Assembly: GCA_050261515.1 (NCBI GenBank)
Contig: JBLNDJ010000021.1
Coordinates: 62,001 to 126,000 of the forward strand
Length of the DNA stretch: 64,000 nt
Source: JBLNDJ01 sp050261515
GTDB lineage: Bacteria; Acidobacteriota; Terriglobia; Bryobacterales; Bryobacteraceae
Reading direction: 5' to 3'
The position numbers were made by a program, and so were the translations under genes. The notes under the pieces were generated by a model, which did no database searches, was not told where the DNA came from, and was given only the letters and a program-made list of their open reading frames with translations. The first letter of the stretch is position 1, and each line of letters starts with the position of its first letter. This document shows positions 26,006-34,700 of this stretch, piece after piece.

Positions 26006-27099
26006 CGGTCAACCTCCAGCTCAACCCCCCGCACCCGAACCACGCCCTCCACCCGCACCGTCCCCGGCGCCCGCACATACCCCAGCGACACTCTCCCCAA
26101 TCCCTCCGGCCCCGCAAACCTGACCTCCCCCCGCTTCCACTCCTCCGACGCCAAATCCTCCGACTCCGCCACCGTCCGCCCCGCCCCATCCCTCACCCGC
26201 CACCGCAACCCCGACCCCGCCCGAATCCCGCTCGTCATATACTCGAACCGCAGCGCATACGCCGCCCCCGCCTCCCACGCCGCGTACCGCCACAACACCT
26301 CGCACCGCTCCGGCTGCGACCCCGACAACGACACCCGCACCCCCGCCGCCCCCTCGCTCGCCGACACGCCCTCCACGCGCCCCAACCGCCAGTCGAACCC
26401 CGTATGCGGAAGCGTCAGCCCGCGCCGCCCCAGCTCCTCCCACAACGCCAGCGCCTCACCCCCGCGCCCCGCCCCCAGCAGCCGCTCGCAATAGGCCGTC
26501 AAAACCTGCGCATCCTCCGGATCCGCCCGCGCCATCAGCCGCGCCGCCGCCGGACCCGCCTGCCCCCACTCCGGCCATCCCATCAGGAACCACACGTAAC
26601 TCCGCAAAGCCTGCCGCGTCGCCGGAACCCCGCGCCGCACAATCTCCGCCCCATCCGTCGAAAACCGCCAATACAGCGCCCACAAAGCCCGAGGATCGTT
26701 CCCCATCTCCGCCGCGGCCAGCCCCCACTTCCAGAACGCCGCCTCATTTCCCCGCCGAAAGTAGAAGTTCGCCAGACTCCACCGCGGGTCATACCCCCGG
26801 TCGCAATCCGCCGCCGCCAGCATCCACCGCTCCGCCGCCGCAAAATCCCCCCGCATCTCCGCCCGGAGCCCCAACGCGACCAGCGACTCCGAATCCCGCG
26901 GATTCGCCCGCACCGCGCCCTCCAAATCTCCCGCCCTAGCCAGATACTCCGCGTTCCCCGGCATCAACGCCGCCGCCCCCTCCGCCCGCCCCGAAACGAA
27001 CAGAATCTCCGCCCAGGCCATCCGCCCGGCCCAATAGGCTGCCAACAAGCACCCCGCCGCACCCAGCAGCAATCCCAATCTGCGTTTATCTGCGTTCAT
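26002..27099 (-). CDS. Membrane-anchored TPR-like protein with C-terminal beta domain
   Basis: A 365-residue protein. One membrane helix lies near residues 8-25 (LGLLLGAAGCLLAAYWAG), then helical repeats of TPR/Sel1-like character (about 40-225). Residues 235-360 are a beta-rich domain resembling a carbohydrate-binding sandwich. It is translationally coupled to the O-antigen ligase-like gene, consistent with glycan export or assembly. The first codons (MNADKRR) are encoded by a short sequence that looks like a dispersed repeat, so a start just downstream is possible. Confidence 0.7.
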   Translation of the reverse strand: MNADKRRLGLLLGAAGCLLAAYWAGRMAWAEILFVSGRAEGAAALMPGNAEYLARAGDLEGAVRANPRDSESLVALGLRAEMRGDFAAAERWMLAAADCDRGYDPRWSLANFYFRRGNEAAFWKWGLAAAEMGNDPRALWALYWRFSTDGAEIVRRGVPATRQALRSYVWFLMGWPEWGQAGPAAARLMARADPEDAQVLTAYCERLLGAGRGGEALALWEELGRRGLTLPHTGFDWRLGRVEGVSASEGAAGVRVSLSGSQPERCEVLWRYAAWEAGAAYALRFEYMTSGIRAGSGLRWRVRDGAGRTVAESEDLASEEWKRGEVRFAGPEGLGRVSLGYVRAPGTVRVEGVVRVRGVELEVDR

Positions 27100-27104
27100 C
27101 GGCG

Positions 27105-27149
27105 GCTAAAATCTCTCCCGCTAAAATCTCTCCTGCTAAAATCTCTCCT
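27105..27149. repeat. Three tandem copies of a 15-bp unit
   Basis: GCTAAAATCTCTCC(C/T) is repeated three times in a row (27105-27119, 27120-27134, 27135-27149). On the minus strand each unit begins with AGGAGAG or GGGAGAG, a Shine-Dalgarno-like core, directly upstream of the TPR gene start at 27099. Confidence 0.85.
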
Positions 27150-27715
27150 GCGCCCGGATCAAAGTCGCCGTCCCCGACGCCAGATCCATCGCCCCCATCT
27201 CCGTCGCCCACCAGCTCACTTCCGTCGAAAGCGGAGTCACCGCCTTCAGCCGCACCCGCCCCGCCGCTCCGCCCGCCCCCTCCCACGCATACTCCCCCGC
27301 CTCCGCCGGCCCGCTGAACACGAACGACACAGCCGGCGAAATCGGCCGGTCCGGCACCCTCTCCACACTCACCGCCTGCGGCCGGAAGAACCACATCATC
27401 GCCCCCATCCCCAGCGCGCCCCGCCCACACCCACTTCTCCACTCCGCCCCGGCGTTCCCTGCGCGGCTCCGGAGCGTAGTCCCGCTCGTCATACTCCCGC
27501 CGCCGTGCCGGATCGCACAGTACCTCCGCGATCGCGTTCAGCCGCGCCATCTGCCGCTCGCAGATTCCCCGCAGCTCCTCATCCTGGTACTGATCCGGAT
27601 GCAAAACCCGCGCCAGCTTCTTATACGCGCGCCGGATCTCCTCCTCCGTCGCCGTTTCCGCTACTCCGAGTTCTTCGTAATAATTCACGGAATTTGTCTC
27701 ACATCCGTAGCACAA
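27136..27715 (-). pseudogene. J-domain (DnaJ-like) protein, apparently frameshifted
   Basis: The 5' part (27715 to about 27430) encodes a J domain: NYYEELGVAETATEEEIRRAYKKLARVLHPDQ, with HPD intact. About 90 codons in, this frame turns into Gly-rich, poorly biased sequence. The other minus frame continues with sensible protein (GALGMGAMMWFFRPQ, a short hydrophobic segment, then a beta-like region ending ATLIRAQERF at 27136). The switch must lie near 27400-27430, in a run of G blocks. The intact gene would be about 190 residues: an N-terminal J domain, a membrane segment and a small extracytoplasmic domain. Either a true frameshift or a sequencing indel. Confidence 0.65.
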
Positions 27716-27807
27716 AATTGTCTTAGTCGCCTGGAAATCGATAAATACCCTGAACCGTTGCGTATTCCGAGGTGTTAGTATAAAATCCGAACCGGAGAAT
27801 CGAGTTC

Positions 27808-28650
27808 ATGTTGTCAATACGATTACTCATAGCCCTTCTCCTCGCCGTGGGTCTTGCTTTTTCCGCTAACTCCGCCATTGGAGTAGCGATCGCGCACGGC
27901 GCGTTCCAGGTTGACAAGTCCAAAGTATACGGCAACACCACTCTGTTCGATGGAAGCTACATCGAAACTTCCGGCGCTTCCTCCGACCTTGTTCTCAACG
28001 GTGGCGCCCGTGTCCGCCTCGCCACGGATTCGCAGGCCCGCGTCCACGCCACCCGCCTCGTCCTCGAAAAAGGACAAGGCCAGGTCACCGGCTCCTCCGG
28101 TTACTCCATCGAGGCCCTCAGCCTCCGTGTAACTCCCGATTCTCCGAACGCTCAGACGACCGTCACCCGTAAAGGCGCCTCCGGCATCGAAGTCGCCGCC
28201 GTCACCGGCTCCGCGCGTATCTCCGGGCCCAATGGCATCCTCATCGCCAGCGTCACCCCCGGCACCGCCGTCGCTTTCGATCCCCAGGCCGCCGGAGCCG
28301 CCGCCCCCACGCGCCTTACCGGCCGCCTCGGCGAACACGACGCCGCCTTCCTGCTGCCCGACAGCACCTCCAAGCTGACCTTCGAACTCGCCGGCCCCAC
28401 CGTCCACAAGTTTGTCGGCAAGTGCGTCGAAGTCACCGGCACCATCGACTCCGCCGCCAAGGCCGCCGCCGGCGCCGTCCATCTCGTCCGCGTCCTCACC
28501 ATCAAGGAAGTGAGCTGCGATCCCGTCGGCGGATGGTGGTGGTCGCACAAGAAGATCTGGATTGCCGGGGTCGCCATCGGAGCCACCGCCGCCACCGCCG
28601 GCGTCATCGAAAACAGAAGCAGCGACAAAGAGAAAGTCAGCCGCAAATAA
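27808..28650 (+). CDS. Exported FecR-like protein with C-terminal membrane segment
   Basis: A 280-residue protein. Residues 1-24 are a signal peptide. A beta-rich FecR/LysM-type region follows (VYGNTTLFDGSYIETSGASSDLVLNGGARVRLATDS), a pattern seen in the FecR-fold proteins common in exopolysaccharide loci. A hydrophobic stretch (WIAGVAIGATAATAGVI) near residues 252-268 and a short basic tail end it. It could be a periplasmic polysaccharide-export accessory protein. The upstream 90 bp hold AT-rich promoter-like sequence but no confident -35/-10 pair. Confidence 0.6.
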   Translation: MLSIRLLIALLLAVGLAFSANSAIGVAIAHGAFQVDKSKVYGNTTLFDGSYIETSGASSDLVLNGGARVRLATDSQARVHATRLVLEKGQGQVTGSSGYSIEALSLRVTPDSPNAQTTVTRKGASGIEVAAVTGSARISGPNGILIASVTPGTAVAFDPQAAGAAAPTRLTGRLGEHDAAFLLPDSTSKLTFELAGPTVHKFVGKCVEVTGTIDSAAKAAAGAVHLVRVLTIKEVSCDPVGGWWWSHKKIWIAGVAIGATAATAGVIENRSSDKEKVSRK

Positions 28651-28668
28651 CTCCATCTTTCCCCAGCC

Positions 28669-28690
28669 GCGACCGTCAAAGAGCGGTCGC
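28669..28690 (+). promoter_or_regulatory. Hairpin just upstream of the NusG-like gene
   Basis: GCGACCG and CGGTCGC form a perfect 7-bp stem with an 8-nt loop, 15 bp before the ATG at 28705. It could shield the ribosome-binding region or act as a pause/attenuator. Confidence 0.4.
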
Positions 28691-28704
28691 TGACGGCTGA
28701 CGCC

Positions 28705-29199
28705 ATGCCTCTCGACTGGTACGCTCTCGTCACAAAGCCCAATCACGAGAAGGCGGTCTTCGAGTATCTCAAGGCCGCCTCGCGGGAAGCGTTGCTCCCC
28801 CTCTACCGCGCGCGCCGCCGCTGGTCCGACCGCTACAAGGAAATCGAGCTTCCTTTATTCCCCGGCTACGTCTTCGCCCGCTTCTCTTTCCGCCAGCGCG
28901 TCCCCATTCTTCGTGTCCCCGGCGTCCGCACCATCGTCTCCACCGGCCCTGACCCCGCTCCCATTCCCCAGGCTGAAATCGATGCCCTCGAGGCCATGGT
29001 CCGCTCCGGTCTCCCCGTCAAGCCCTGGCCTTTTCTCAAAGTAGGCCAGAGAGTCGAAGTAGTCTCCGGTCCCCTCAAGGGCGTCCAAGGCATCCTCCTC
29101 GAGTTCAAGAAAGCCTGGCACATTGTTATGAGTGTCGAGTTACTCCAGCGCTCCGTGGCCGTGGAAATAGACCGGGATTCTCTCTCCCCTCGAAACTAA
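28705..29199 (+). CDS. NusG-like transcription antiterminator (UpxY/RfaH type)
   Basis: A 164-residue NusG paralogue. The NGN domain is clear (DWYALVTKPNHEKAVFEYL; ELPLFPGYVFARFSF; VRTIVSTG), followed by a KOW motif (LKVGQRVEVVSGPLKGVQGILLE). Such specialised paralogues promote read-through of long exopolysaccharide operons. It follows a FecR-like gene by 54 bp, fitting an exopolysaccharide locus. However, the sequence downstream holds no glycosyltransferases, only a small DNA-binding protein and repeat-rich DNA, so its target operon is probably elsewhere or lost. Confidence 0.86.
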   Translation: MPLDWYALVTKPNHEKAVFEYLKAASREALLPLYRARRRWSDRYKEIELPLFPGYVFARFSFRQRVPILRVPGVRTIVSTGPDPAPIPQAEIDALEAMVRSGLPVKPWPFLKVGQRVEVVSGPLKGVQGILLEFKKAWHIVMSVELLQRSVAVEIDRDSLSPRN

Positions 29200-29412
29200 A
29201 TCAAGGTACTAGTATTCTTAATTCGAAACCTAAATGGACCTTAATTGGGAAATACTTGTATTACACTAGTGTCCGGAGTACACTCGTTTTTTTCAGTCAA
29301 TCGTAATTCGGTTGGCTTCGTTCGATACTGCTGGAGTTGTTGCTCCTCTCGTCTTCCCCGCACCTGAGAGGTTGGGACCAAGATATTGAGCTTTGTCCCG
29401 ACACAGCCAAAT

Positions 29413-29661
29413 ATGCCGAGATTACCGCTTTCGCACCCGCGCACGCGCGTGATTCATTTCCGCGTCACCGAGCAGGAATATGACATTGTCCAGGCCGCCT
29501 GCCTGAAGGAAGGCGGTCACAACCTATCCGAATTCGCCCGCGCCGCCACGCTCCGCCTGGCCCGCTCCGGCGACTTACACAACCAGATCACCACTCTAGG
29601 TCAGACTCTCTCCCGTGTGGACACCACCCTGTCCGACCTCGTAACCACCCTCAAACGCTAA
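29413..29661 (+). CDS. Small ribbon-helix-helix protein
   Basis: An 82-residue protein with a ribbon strand (RVIHFRVTEQEYDIVQ) and two helices (ACLKEGG; NLSEFARAATLRLARS), as in CopG/MobC-type RHH DNA-binding proteins. A C-terminal coiled-coil-like helix follows (ITTLGQTLSRVDTTLSDLVTTL). ATG at 29413 is chosen over TTG 29386, because the residues added by the latter do not fit the fold. It could be a repressor or a relaxosome accessory protein; no relaxase is nearby. An AT-rich 200-bp stretch precedes it and simple repeats follow. Confidence 0.65.
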   Translation: MPRLPLSHPRTRVIHFRVTEQEYDIVQAACLKEGGHNLSEFARAATLRLARSGDLHNQITTLGQTLSRVDTTLSDLVTTLKR

Positions 29662-29664
29662 TGT

Positions 29665-29695
29665 CTTTCTCTGCGTCCTCTGCGTCTCTGCGGTG
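29665..29695. repeat. CTCTGCGTCCTCTGCGTCTCTGCGG-type dispersed repeat
   Basis: Three near-identical CTCTGCG units in 31 bp. This CTCTGCG-based phrase is one I recognise as recurring between genes in many GC-rich and cyanobacterial genomes. Only one copy is in this window. Confidence 0.5.
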
Positions 29696-29765
29696 AATCC
29701 TATGCGAAGAAAACGAGCAACCCCAGCCCCCCGCCCGGCCTCCATCTCCCGGCTCCTAGCCTCCA

Positions 29766-29816
29766 GCTTCCGGCTTCTGACTTCTGGCTTCTGGCTTCTG
29801 ACTTCTGACTTCTGAC
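29766..29816. repeat. Tandem (CTTCTG[AG]) simple repeat
   Basis: About seven units of CTTCTGA/CTTCTGG (one degenerate) in tandem. A related stretch, arranged as an inverted pair, occurs at 59470-59567. Confidence 0.85.
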
Positions 29817-29822
29817 CCCCAG

Positions 29823-30083
29823 GATCCAAACTCCGAAACCAACCGGGAACGCCTCGCCGCCGCCTTTGCCGCCCTGGCCGACCGGCCCCAGCTCGGCCTC
29901 CTCCACCGCTACGACGCCCGCCTCCACCGCGCCCTCCACAGGGCCCTCAGGAGCCTCCTCCTTCTCCGTGCCGCCACCCCGAAAATTTCTGGTGACCAAA
30001 CGAACTTAGTCCCATTTCCGGACACCGGTCAAACAGACCCCCCGCCCTGTCCCTTGCCGTCCTCGGCTTCTCCCTCCCAGTGA
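29823..30083 (+). pseudogene. Coding remnant, Arg/Leu/His-rich
   Basis: The 637 bp between the RHH gene and the nitrilase gene hold no intact gene. From 29823 an in-frame stretch shows coding-like bias: RERLAAAFAALADRP, then LLHRYDARLHRALHRAL. This resembles the C-terminal tail of acidobacterial proteins found near mobile or repeat DNA. It has no credible start codon, runs directly out of the simple repeat, and ends at a TGA at 30081-30083. A decayed 3' fragment is the simplest reading. Confidence 0.3.
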
Positions 30084-30205
30084 TTCCTCCGCCGAAATGT
30101 CACCCGTTACGTCACTGTGAATCCTTCGGCTGAAGGCTCCCTCGCCGGAACAGCGACGCGGCGCCGGGTTCACGGTGACCCATCCGCTCCTTAACGGGTT
30201 TCGCG

Positions 30206-30234
30206 TTGACACGACTCGCTTTTTCGTCTAAAAC
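30206..30234 (+). promoter_or_regulatory. Candidate sigma-70 promoter of the nitrilase-fold gene
   Basis: TTGACA (30206-30211), a 17-bp spacer and TAAAAC (30229-30234). Transcription would begin near 30241, about 58 bp before the ATG at 30299. Confidence 0.45.
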
Positions 30235-30298
30235 CACCATACGGCAATAGCCACAAAGCGAGATGATGTGGCAGCGGTAAAAGGGAGGCATCGCCGCG

Positions 30299-31351
30299 AT
30301 GACAGCACCTGTGTTCGCAGCCACGTCGGCTTGGGCAGTCTGCATGGCCCTTTCCGTCTGGCCCGCGGCTGCGGAAGTTAGGGCCCGGACGACCTCGAAC
30401 CGGCTGCCTCGCAAGGTGATCGTCGGCACCGTCGTGCAGGGATTCTGGGGAGATTACCCGGGGTTGAGCGCGCGCCTGACCCACTTGACACAGCTCCTGG
30501 ACCGTCTGGCCGGCGAATCGCAAAAGCGATACGGCCGCCGGCTCGATCTGGCGGTTCTTCCCGAGACGGCCGTCACATCCGGAGCGGGCCGGGATGGTGA
30601 GGCGGGAGCGCTCCCCTATCAAGGCGAGGTGCAACGCACTTTCTCGCGCAAGGCGCAGGAGCTCGGCTGCTATATCGTGGTGCCGTTGTACTTGCTCGAG
30701 GGCCGAAAGGTATCCAACGCCGCCGTGCTTATCGACCGCAAGGGAGAGGTGGCGGGCATCTACCGCAAGGTGCACGTGGCCGTACACACCGGCGCAGACT
30801 CCATGGAGGCTGGCACCACTCCCGGCACGGAAGTGCCGGTGTTTGCCTGCGATTTCGGAAAATTGGGCATCCAGATCTGTTTCGACATGGAGTATGACTA
30901 CGGTTGGAGGGAACTGGCGCGAAAAGGTGCGGACCTGGTGGCCTGGCCGACTGCCTCACCGCAAACCGCGCATCCCGCCTTCCGCGCCATGCGGCACCGC
31001 TACTACATCGTCTCGAGTCCATGGCGGCACAATGCCTCGATTTTCGAACCCACAGGCAAAATCACCGCGCAGGTCAACCTTCGTGAACAGACGCTCGTAC
31101 GGGAGCTGGACCTCAGCTACGCAATCCTCCCATGGAGCGAAAGGCTGGAAAACGGCAATGCGCTCCGGAAGAAGTACGGAAGAAAAGTGGGATTCCGCTA
31201 CTACGAGGAAGAAGACAGCGGCATTTTCTGGTCTAACGACCCCCGCCTGACGATAGGAAAAATGATCCGTTCGCTCGGCCTGGCAGAGGCCGAGAGCGAA
31301 CTCGAACGCATCCGTTTGCTGTACCGCAAGGCAGGCGTGCCCTCGTATTGA
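30299..31351 (+). CDS. Exported carbon-nitrogen hydrolase (nitrilase superfamily)
   Basis: A 350-residue protein with the nitrilase-fold triad: Glu89 (VLPET), Lys157 (YRKVHV) and Cys194 (IQICFDMEYD). Residues 1-25 (to AAAE) look like a signal peptide, so it probably acts outside the cytoplasm, unlike most nitrilases and amidases. A 60-residue C-terminal extension follows the core. AAGGGAGG precedes the ATG and a good promoter lies 60 bp upstream. It may hydrolyse an amide or nitrile, or act on the N-acyl or carbamoyl group of a larger molecule. The next gene downstream is an outer-membrane receptor. Confidence 0.78.
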   Translation: MTAPVFAATSAWAVCMALSVWPAAAEVRARTTSNRLPRKVIVGTVVQGFWGDYPGLSARLTHLTQLLDRLAGESQKRYGRRLDLAVLPETAVTSGAGRDGEAGALPYQGEVQRTFSRKAQELGCYIVVPLYLLEGRKVSNAAVLIDRKGEVAGIYRKVHVAVHTGADSMEAGTTPGTEVPVFACDFGKLGIQICFDMEYDYGWRELARKGADLVAWPTASPQTAHPAFRAMRHRYYIVSSPWRHNASIFEPTGKITAQVNLREQTLVRELDLSYAILPWSERLENGNALRKKYGRKVGFRYYEEEDSGIFWSNDPRLTIGKMIRSLGLAEAESELERIRLLYRKAGVPSY

Positions 31352-31772
31352 AGAGCGCTCTGGCCGGTCCTTGGCTCCCGCACGCATCGCTCGATCAACC
31401 CGAAGTGTGCGCTACTTCCAATCTCGTCACCCAATCTCGTCACCCGATCCCGTCACCGTGAACGCCCCTGTATGTGTCTGATATAAAACGAGATCCTATC
31501 GTAACGAAGCTTCGCGTGACACGTAACAGTTCTCGCGTTGACAGCGATTCGGAATGCCCCCACCATCTTCATGAAACGACAATTGAGCCCGCTATGGTGA
31601 GTTCCGGAAGTCTCCAGCATATTCGCGGCGTCGTGATACTTTGCGGGGCCTCCACGGTGGGATGCGCAGTATGTGGGGTGAGTCTGCTGTCGGCAGTGCG
31701 CGGGTACTGCGGCACTGGCCACTCTTCGGTCAACGCAGTAACCGTAAAGCACGAAAGGAAAGGGGTTGGTTC
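31352..31772. other. 421-bp intergenic region, no gene seen
   Basis: Between the nitrilase-fold and receptor genes. It holds a triple 13-bp repeat (31419-31457) and an AT-rich TATAAA-like element near 31493, which may be a -10 for the receptor. A short Shine-Dalgarno-like AAGGAAAGGGG precedes the receptor ATG. Open frames on both strands here lack protein-like composition. The long leader may be regulatory. Confidence 0.5.
31419..31457. repeat. Three tandem 13-bp repeats, C(A/G)ATC(T/C)CGTCACC
   Basis: Copies at 31419-31431, 31432-31444 and 31445-31457; the first two are identical and the third has two changes. Thirteen-bp spacing is not one helical turn, so this may be slippage rather than an operator array. 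Confidence 0.75.
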
Positions 31773-34700
31773 ATGAATGTGAAGAAGGTGGCAACACCTT
31801 TGATTGTCGTGTTCGTTTTTCTATCGGCTCTAACCGCAACGTCCTACGGGCAGGGATTCGGCGTAATCGCCGGCAAAGTCGCTGATCCATCCGGAGCGCT
31901 GATTGTGGGAGCCAAGGTAACGGCGACGAATGTGGACACCGGTGCGAAGACCCAGGTGACCAGCAACTCGGCCGGCGTCTACCAAATCTTTCAGTTGATT
32001 CCGGGACGATACGCCCTGGAGGCGGAAGCGTCCGGCTTCAAAACGCTCAAGCGCGAAGGAATCACCGTCCAGGTGTCGGACCGGCTGACGATCGATTTGG
32101 CCCTCGCACTCGGACAGAACGTCGAGGTGGTCTCCATCACCGCTGAAGCGCCGGCCCTGCGAACGCAGGATTCGCAGATCGGCGAAGTGGTTACCTCCAC
32201 ATTTCTCCTGAATCTCCCTCAGCTCCAGCGCGATCCTCTGCAACTCCTCACGATTTCCGGGAATGTTCAGGGAAGCGGGGAACGCGCGGCCGGGGGCAAA
32301 GGAGCCCTCGGCAGCGACACGCGCATAAACGGCGGCCGGACCAGCGGCATCGAGTACCTCGTGGACGGTATGAGCACGGCAACCGGCGTCAGCCACGGCG
32401 TGACGTCGGTCACTCCAAGGCTGGACGCCGTGGCCGAGTTCAAGGTCATCACCAACGGCATCTCGGCGGAGTACGGCCGGATGTCGGGCGGCGGCGTCGA
32501 GATCGTGACGAAATCCGGCGGCAATCAACTTCACGGGCAACTGTTCGAGTATTTCCAGAACGACAAGTTGAATGCCAACTCCTGGCAGCAAAACACCCTG
32601 GGGGGCAAGAAGACCCCGTTTCGGAATAACGACTTCGGCTTCACCCTGGGCGGACCCGTCTTGATCCCAAAGCTGTATAACGGCAAGAACAAGACGTTCT
32701 TCTTTGGCAACTACGAAGGGATCCGCTTCTCGCAAAGCGGAGTCCTGAATACGACCTCAGTCCCGACCGAGCTGGAACGGAAGGGGGACTTTTCCGAGAG
32801 CTACTTTGACGGAGTTCCGGCCCTGCTCTACGATCCGGATGCTCCCGACAGCACGCTCCGAAACGTCCAGAATCCGGACGGAACGATCACTCAGCTAAGA
32901 ACGGTGCTTCTTGGCGATGGCAAGCATGTTCCGATGGATCGGATAAGTCCGTTGGCGCTGGCCCTGCAGCAGTTCAAGCCTCTTCCGAATATTCCAGGCC
33001 GCGCGAATAGCAGCAGCGCAGCGAACTACATGGCGCCCTCGAACAGCTCGTCGCGCACCGACGTGTTCGGAGTACGCCTCGACCACAACATAACGGACAA
33101 TCATCGCCTGTTCGCCCGGTTTACCCACGAGGGCTACAATTACGGAGAAACCGCCTGGATGGGCGGGTTTGCAACCGCACCCGGCCAAAAGCATCCGGGC
33201 GCATGGAGCACCACCCTCAACTACGACTGGACGATCTCGCCTACCCTCCTGTTCGGCGCGCGATTGGGAGGCACCTTCAACCCCATAACCGATGGCGCGT
33301 TGTACCCCGCGGACCTCGTGAGCAAGATTGCGGATCTCCCGTTCGATCCCGTGACGAAGTCCATTCTGGGACCCACCGAACTCCCCTACGTCAGGATATA
33401 TGCGGGTTCCCCGGACACCTATCTGGCACAATCCGGGTACAGCTCTTTGCAGAACTCGACCACCTACAATGCATCGGCCTCGCTGAGCAAAATCCTGACG
33501 AAGCATACGCTCAAGTTTGGTTTCGAGACCCGTCGCTACTACGACAACTTCATTTCGAATGGGGCCGCATCGTGGCCGTATGGAGGCTGGTGGCAAATCA
33601 ATGCGAACCCAATCAATGAGATTATCGGAGATGGCGCCGACGACCCCGCGCGCAGCACGGCCGGCTGCTATGCGGCTTACCTGCTCGGCAGGATGGGCTA
33701 CGACCCGACGAGCGGATCTACGAGCCGCGCCGAAGCATTCAACTACTACGCGGGATATGTGCAGGATGATTTCAGGGTCACTCACCGCCTCACCCTCAAC
33801 ATCGGTCTCCGTTGGGATATGGAAACGCCCCTGACGGAGCGCTACAACCGGTTTTACTTCTGGGATCCCAATGCCAACTCACCGTTCAGCCTGAAGCCCG
33901 GCTTCGACTGGAACGCTGCTCTGACACAGGCCGGCTTGAATCCGGCAAACGTGCCGACGCCTTCCTGGGTGGCCAACGGCCTGCCCAAGGGTTCGATCAT
34001 GCTGCCCGCCACTCCGGAACACCCGGCAAGAACGGTGTTCGACTATCACCCGTGGCAATTTGCCCCACGCCTCGGGTTTGCCTATCAGCTCAATTCCAAG
34101 ACGGTGATGCGCGGTTCCTTCGCGCAGATGTATATCACCACCATGGCTAACCCGAACTCGAACTCTCCCGACTCCGATATCGCACTCGGCACCGCGGCGA
34201 ACGGCGGGTGGCACTCGGGTGGGTTTGCCCACTATGTGAATACGTTCGAAGATCCGTTCCATGCGGGTACCGACGGCGGGAGCATTACGAACTATACCCG
34301 AGATGTGAAGGTTGCAAACCTCCAGGCCTCCAACTACAACACCGTGGTCAGCGGTTACGGCATGGATGAGCACATGCCCCATGAGTTTACCTGGAGCTTC
34401 GGGATACAGAGGGAACTGCCCAAGGGGTTTATTGTGGAGGCTACCTACTCCGCAAATGCCGGCCGCGGGTTATTGGCTCCCGACAATATCAGCCGGTTCC
34501 CGCGAAACCTGTTCGTTCCGGGAAACTCCTCGCTCTATGCCACCGAAATCGAGGCCCCGTTTGAGGGCACCGGAAATACCTCCCCGGTTGCGCTATCGAA
34601 GTTGATGATGGACTATCCCTATTACGGCCCGGTAAAAACACTGGGTAACAACCTGGGCCGGTCCAATTACCAGAGTTTCAACTTCCGGGCCGAACGGCGG

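Noticed and set aside
26404..27726. A 440-codon plus-strand frame rich in Pro and Arg
   Set aside because: Antisense to the TPR and J-domain genes; low-complexity composition typical of a shadow in GC-rich DNA.
29766..29816. CRISPR array
   Set aside because: The units are 6-7 bp and contiguous, with no spacers and no cas genes.
30084..30298. Minus-strand integrase or transposase remnant suggested by a basic stretch with KERMGH
   Set aside because: Only a few residues match, with no catalytic residues and no terminal repeats.
31453..31752. A 99-codon minus-strand frame in the receptor leader
   Set aside because: Cys/His/Arg-rich composition, no ribosome site and no recognisable domain.
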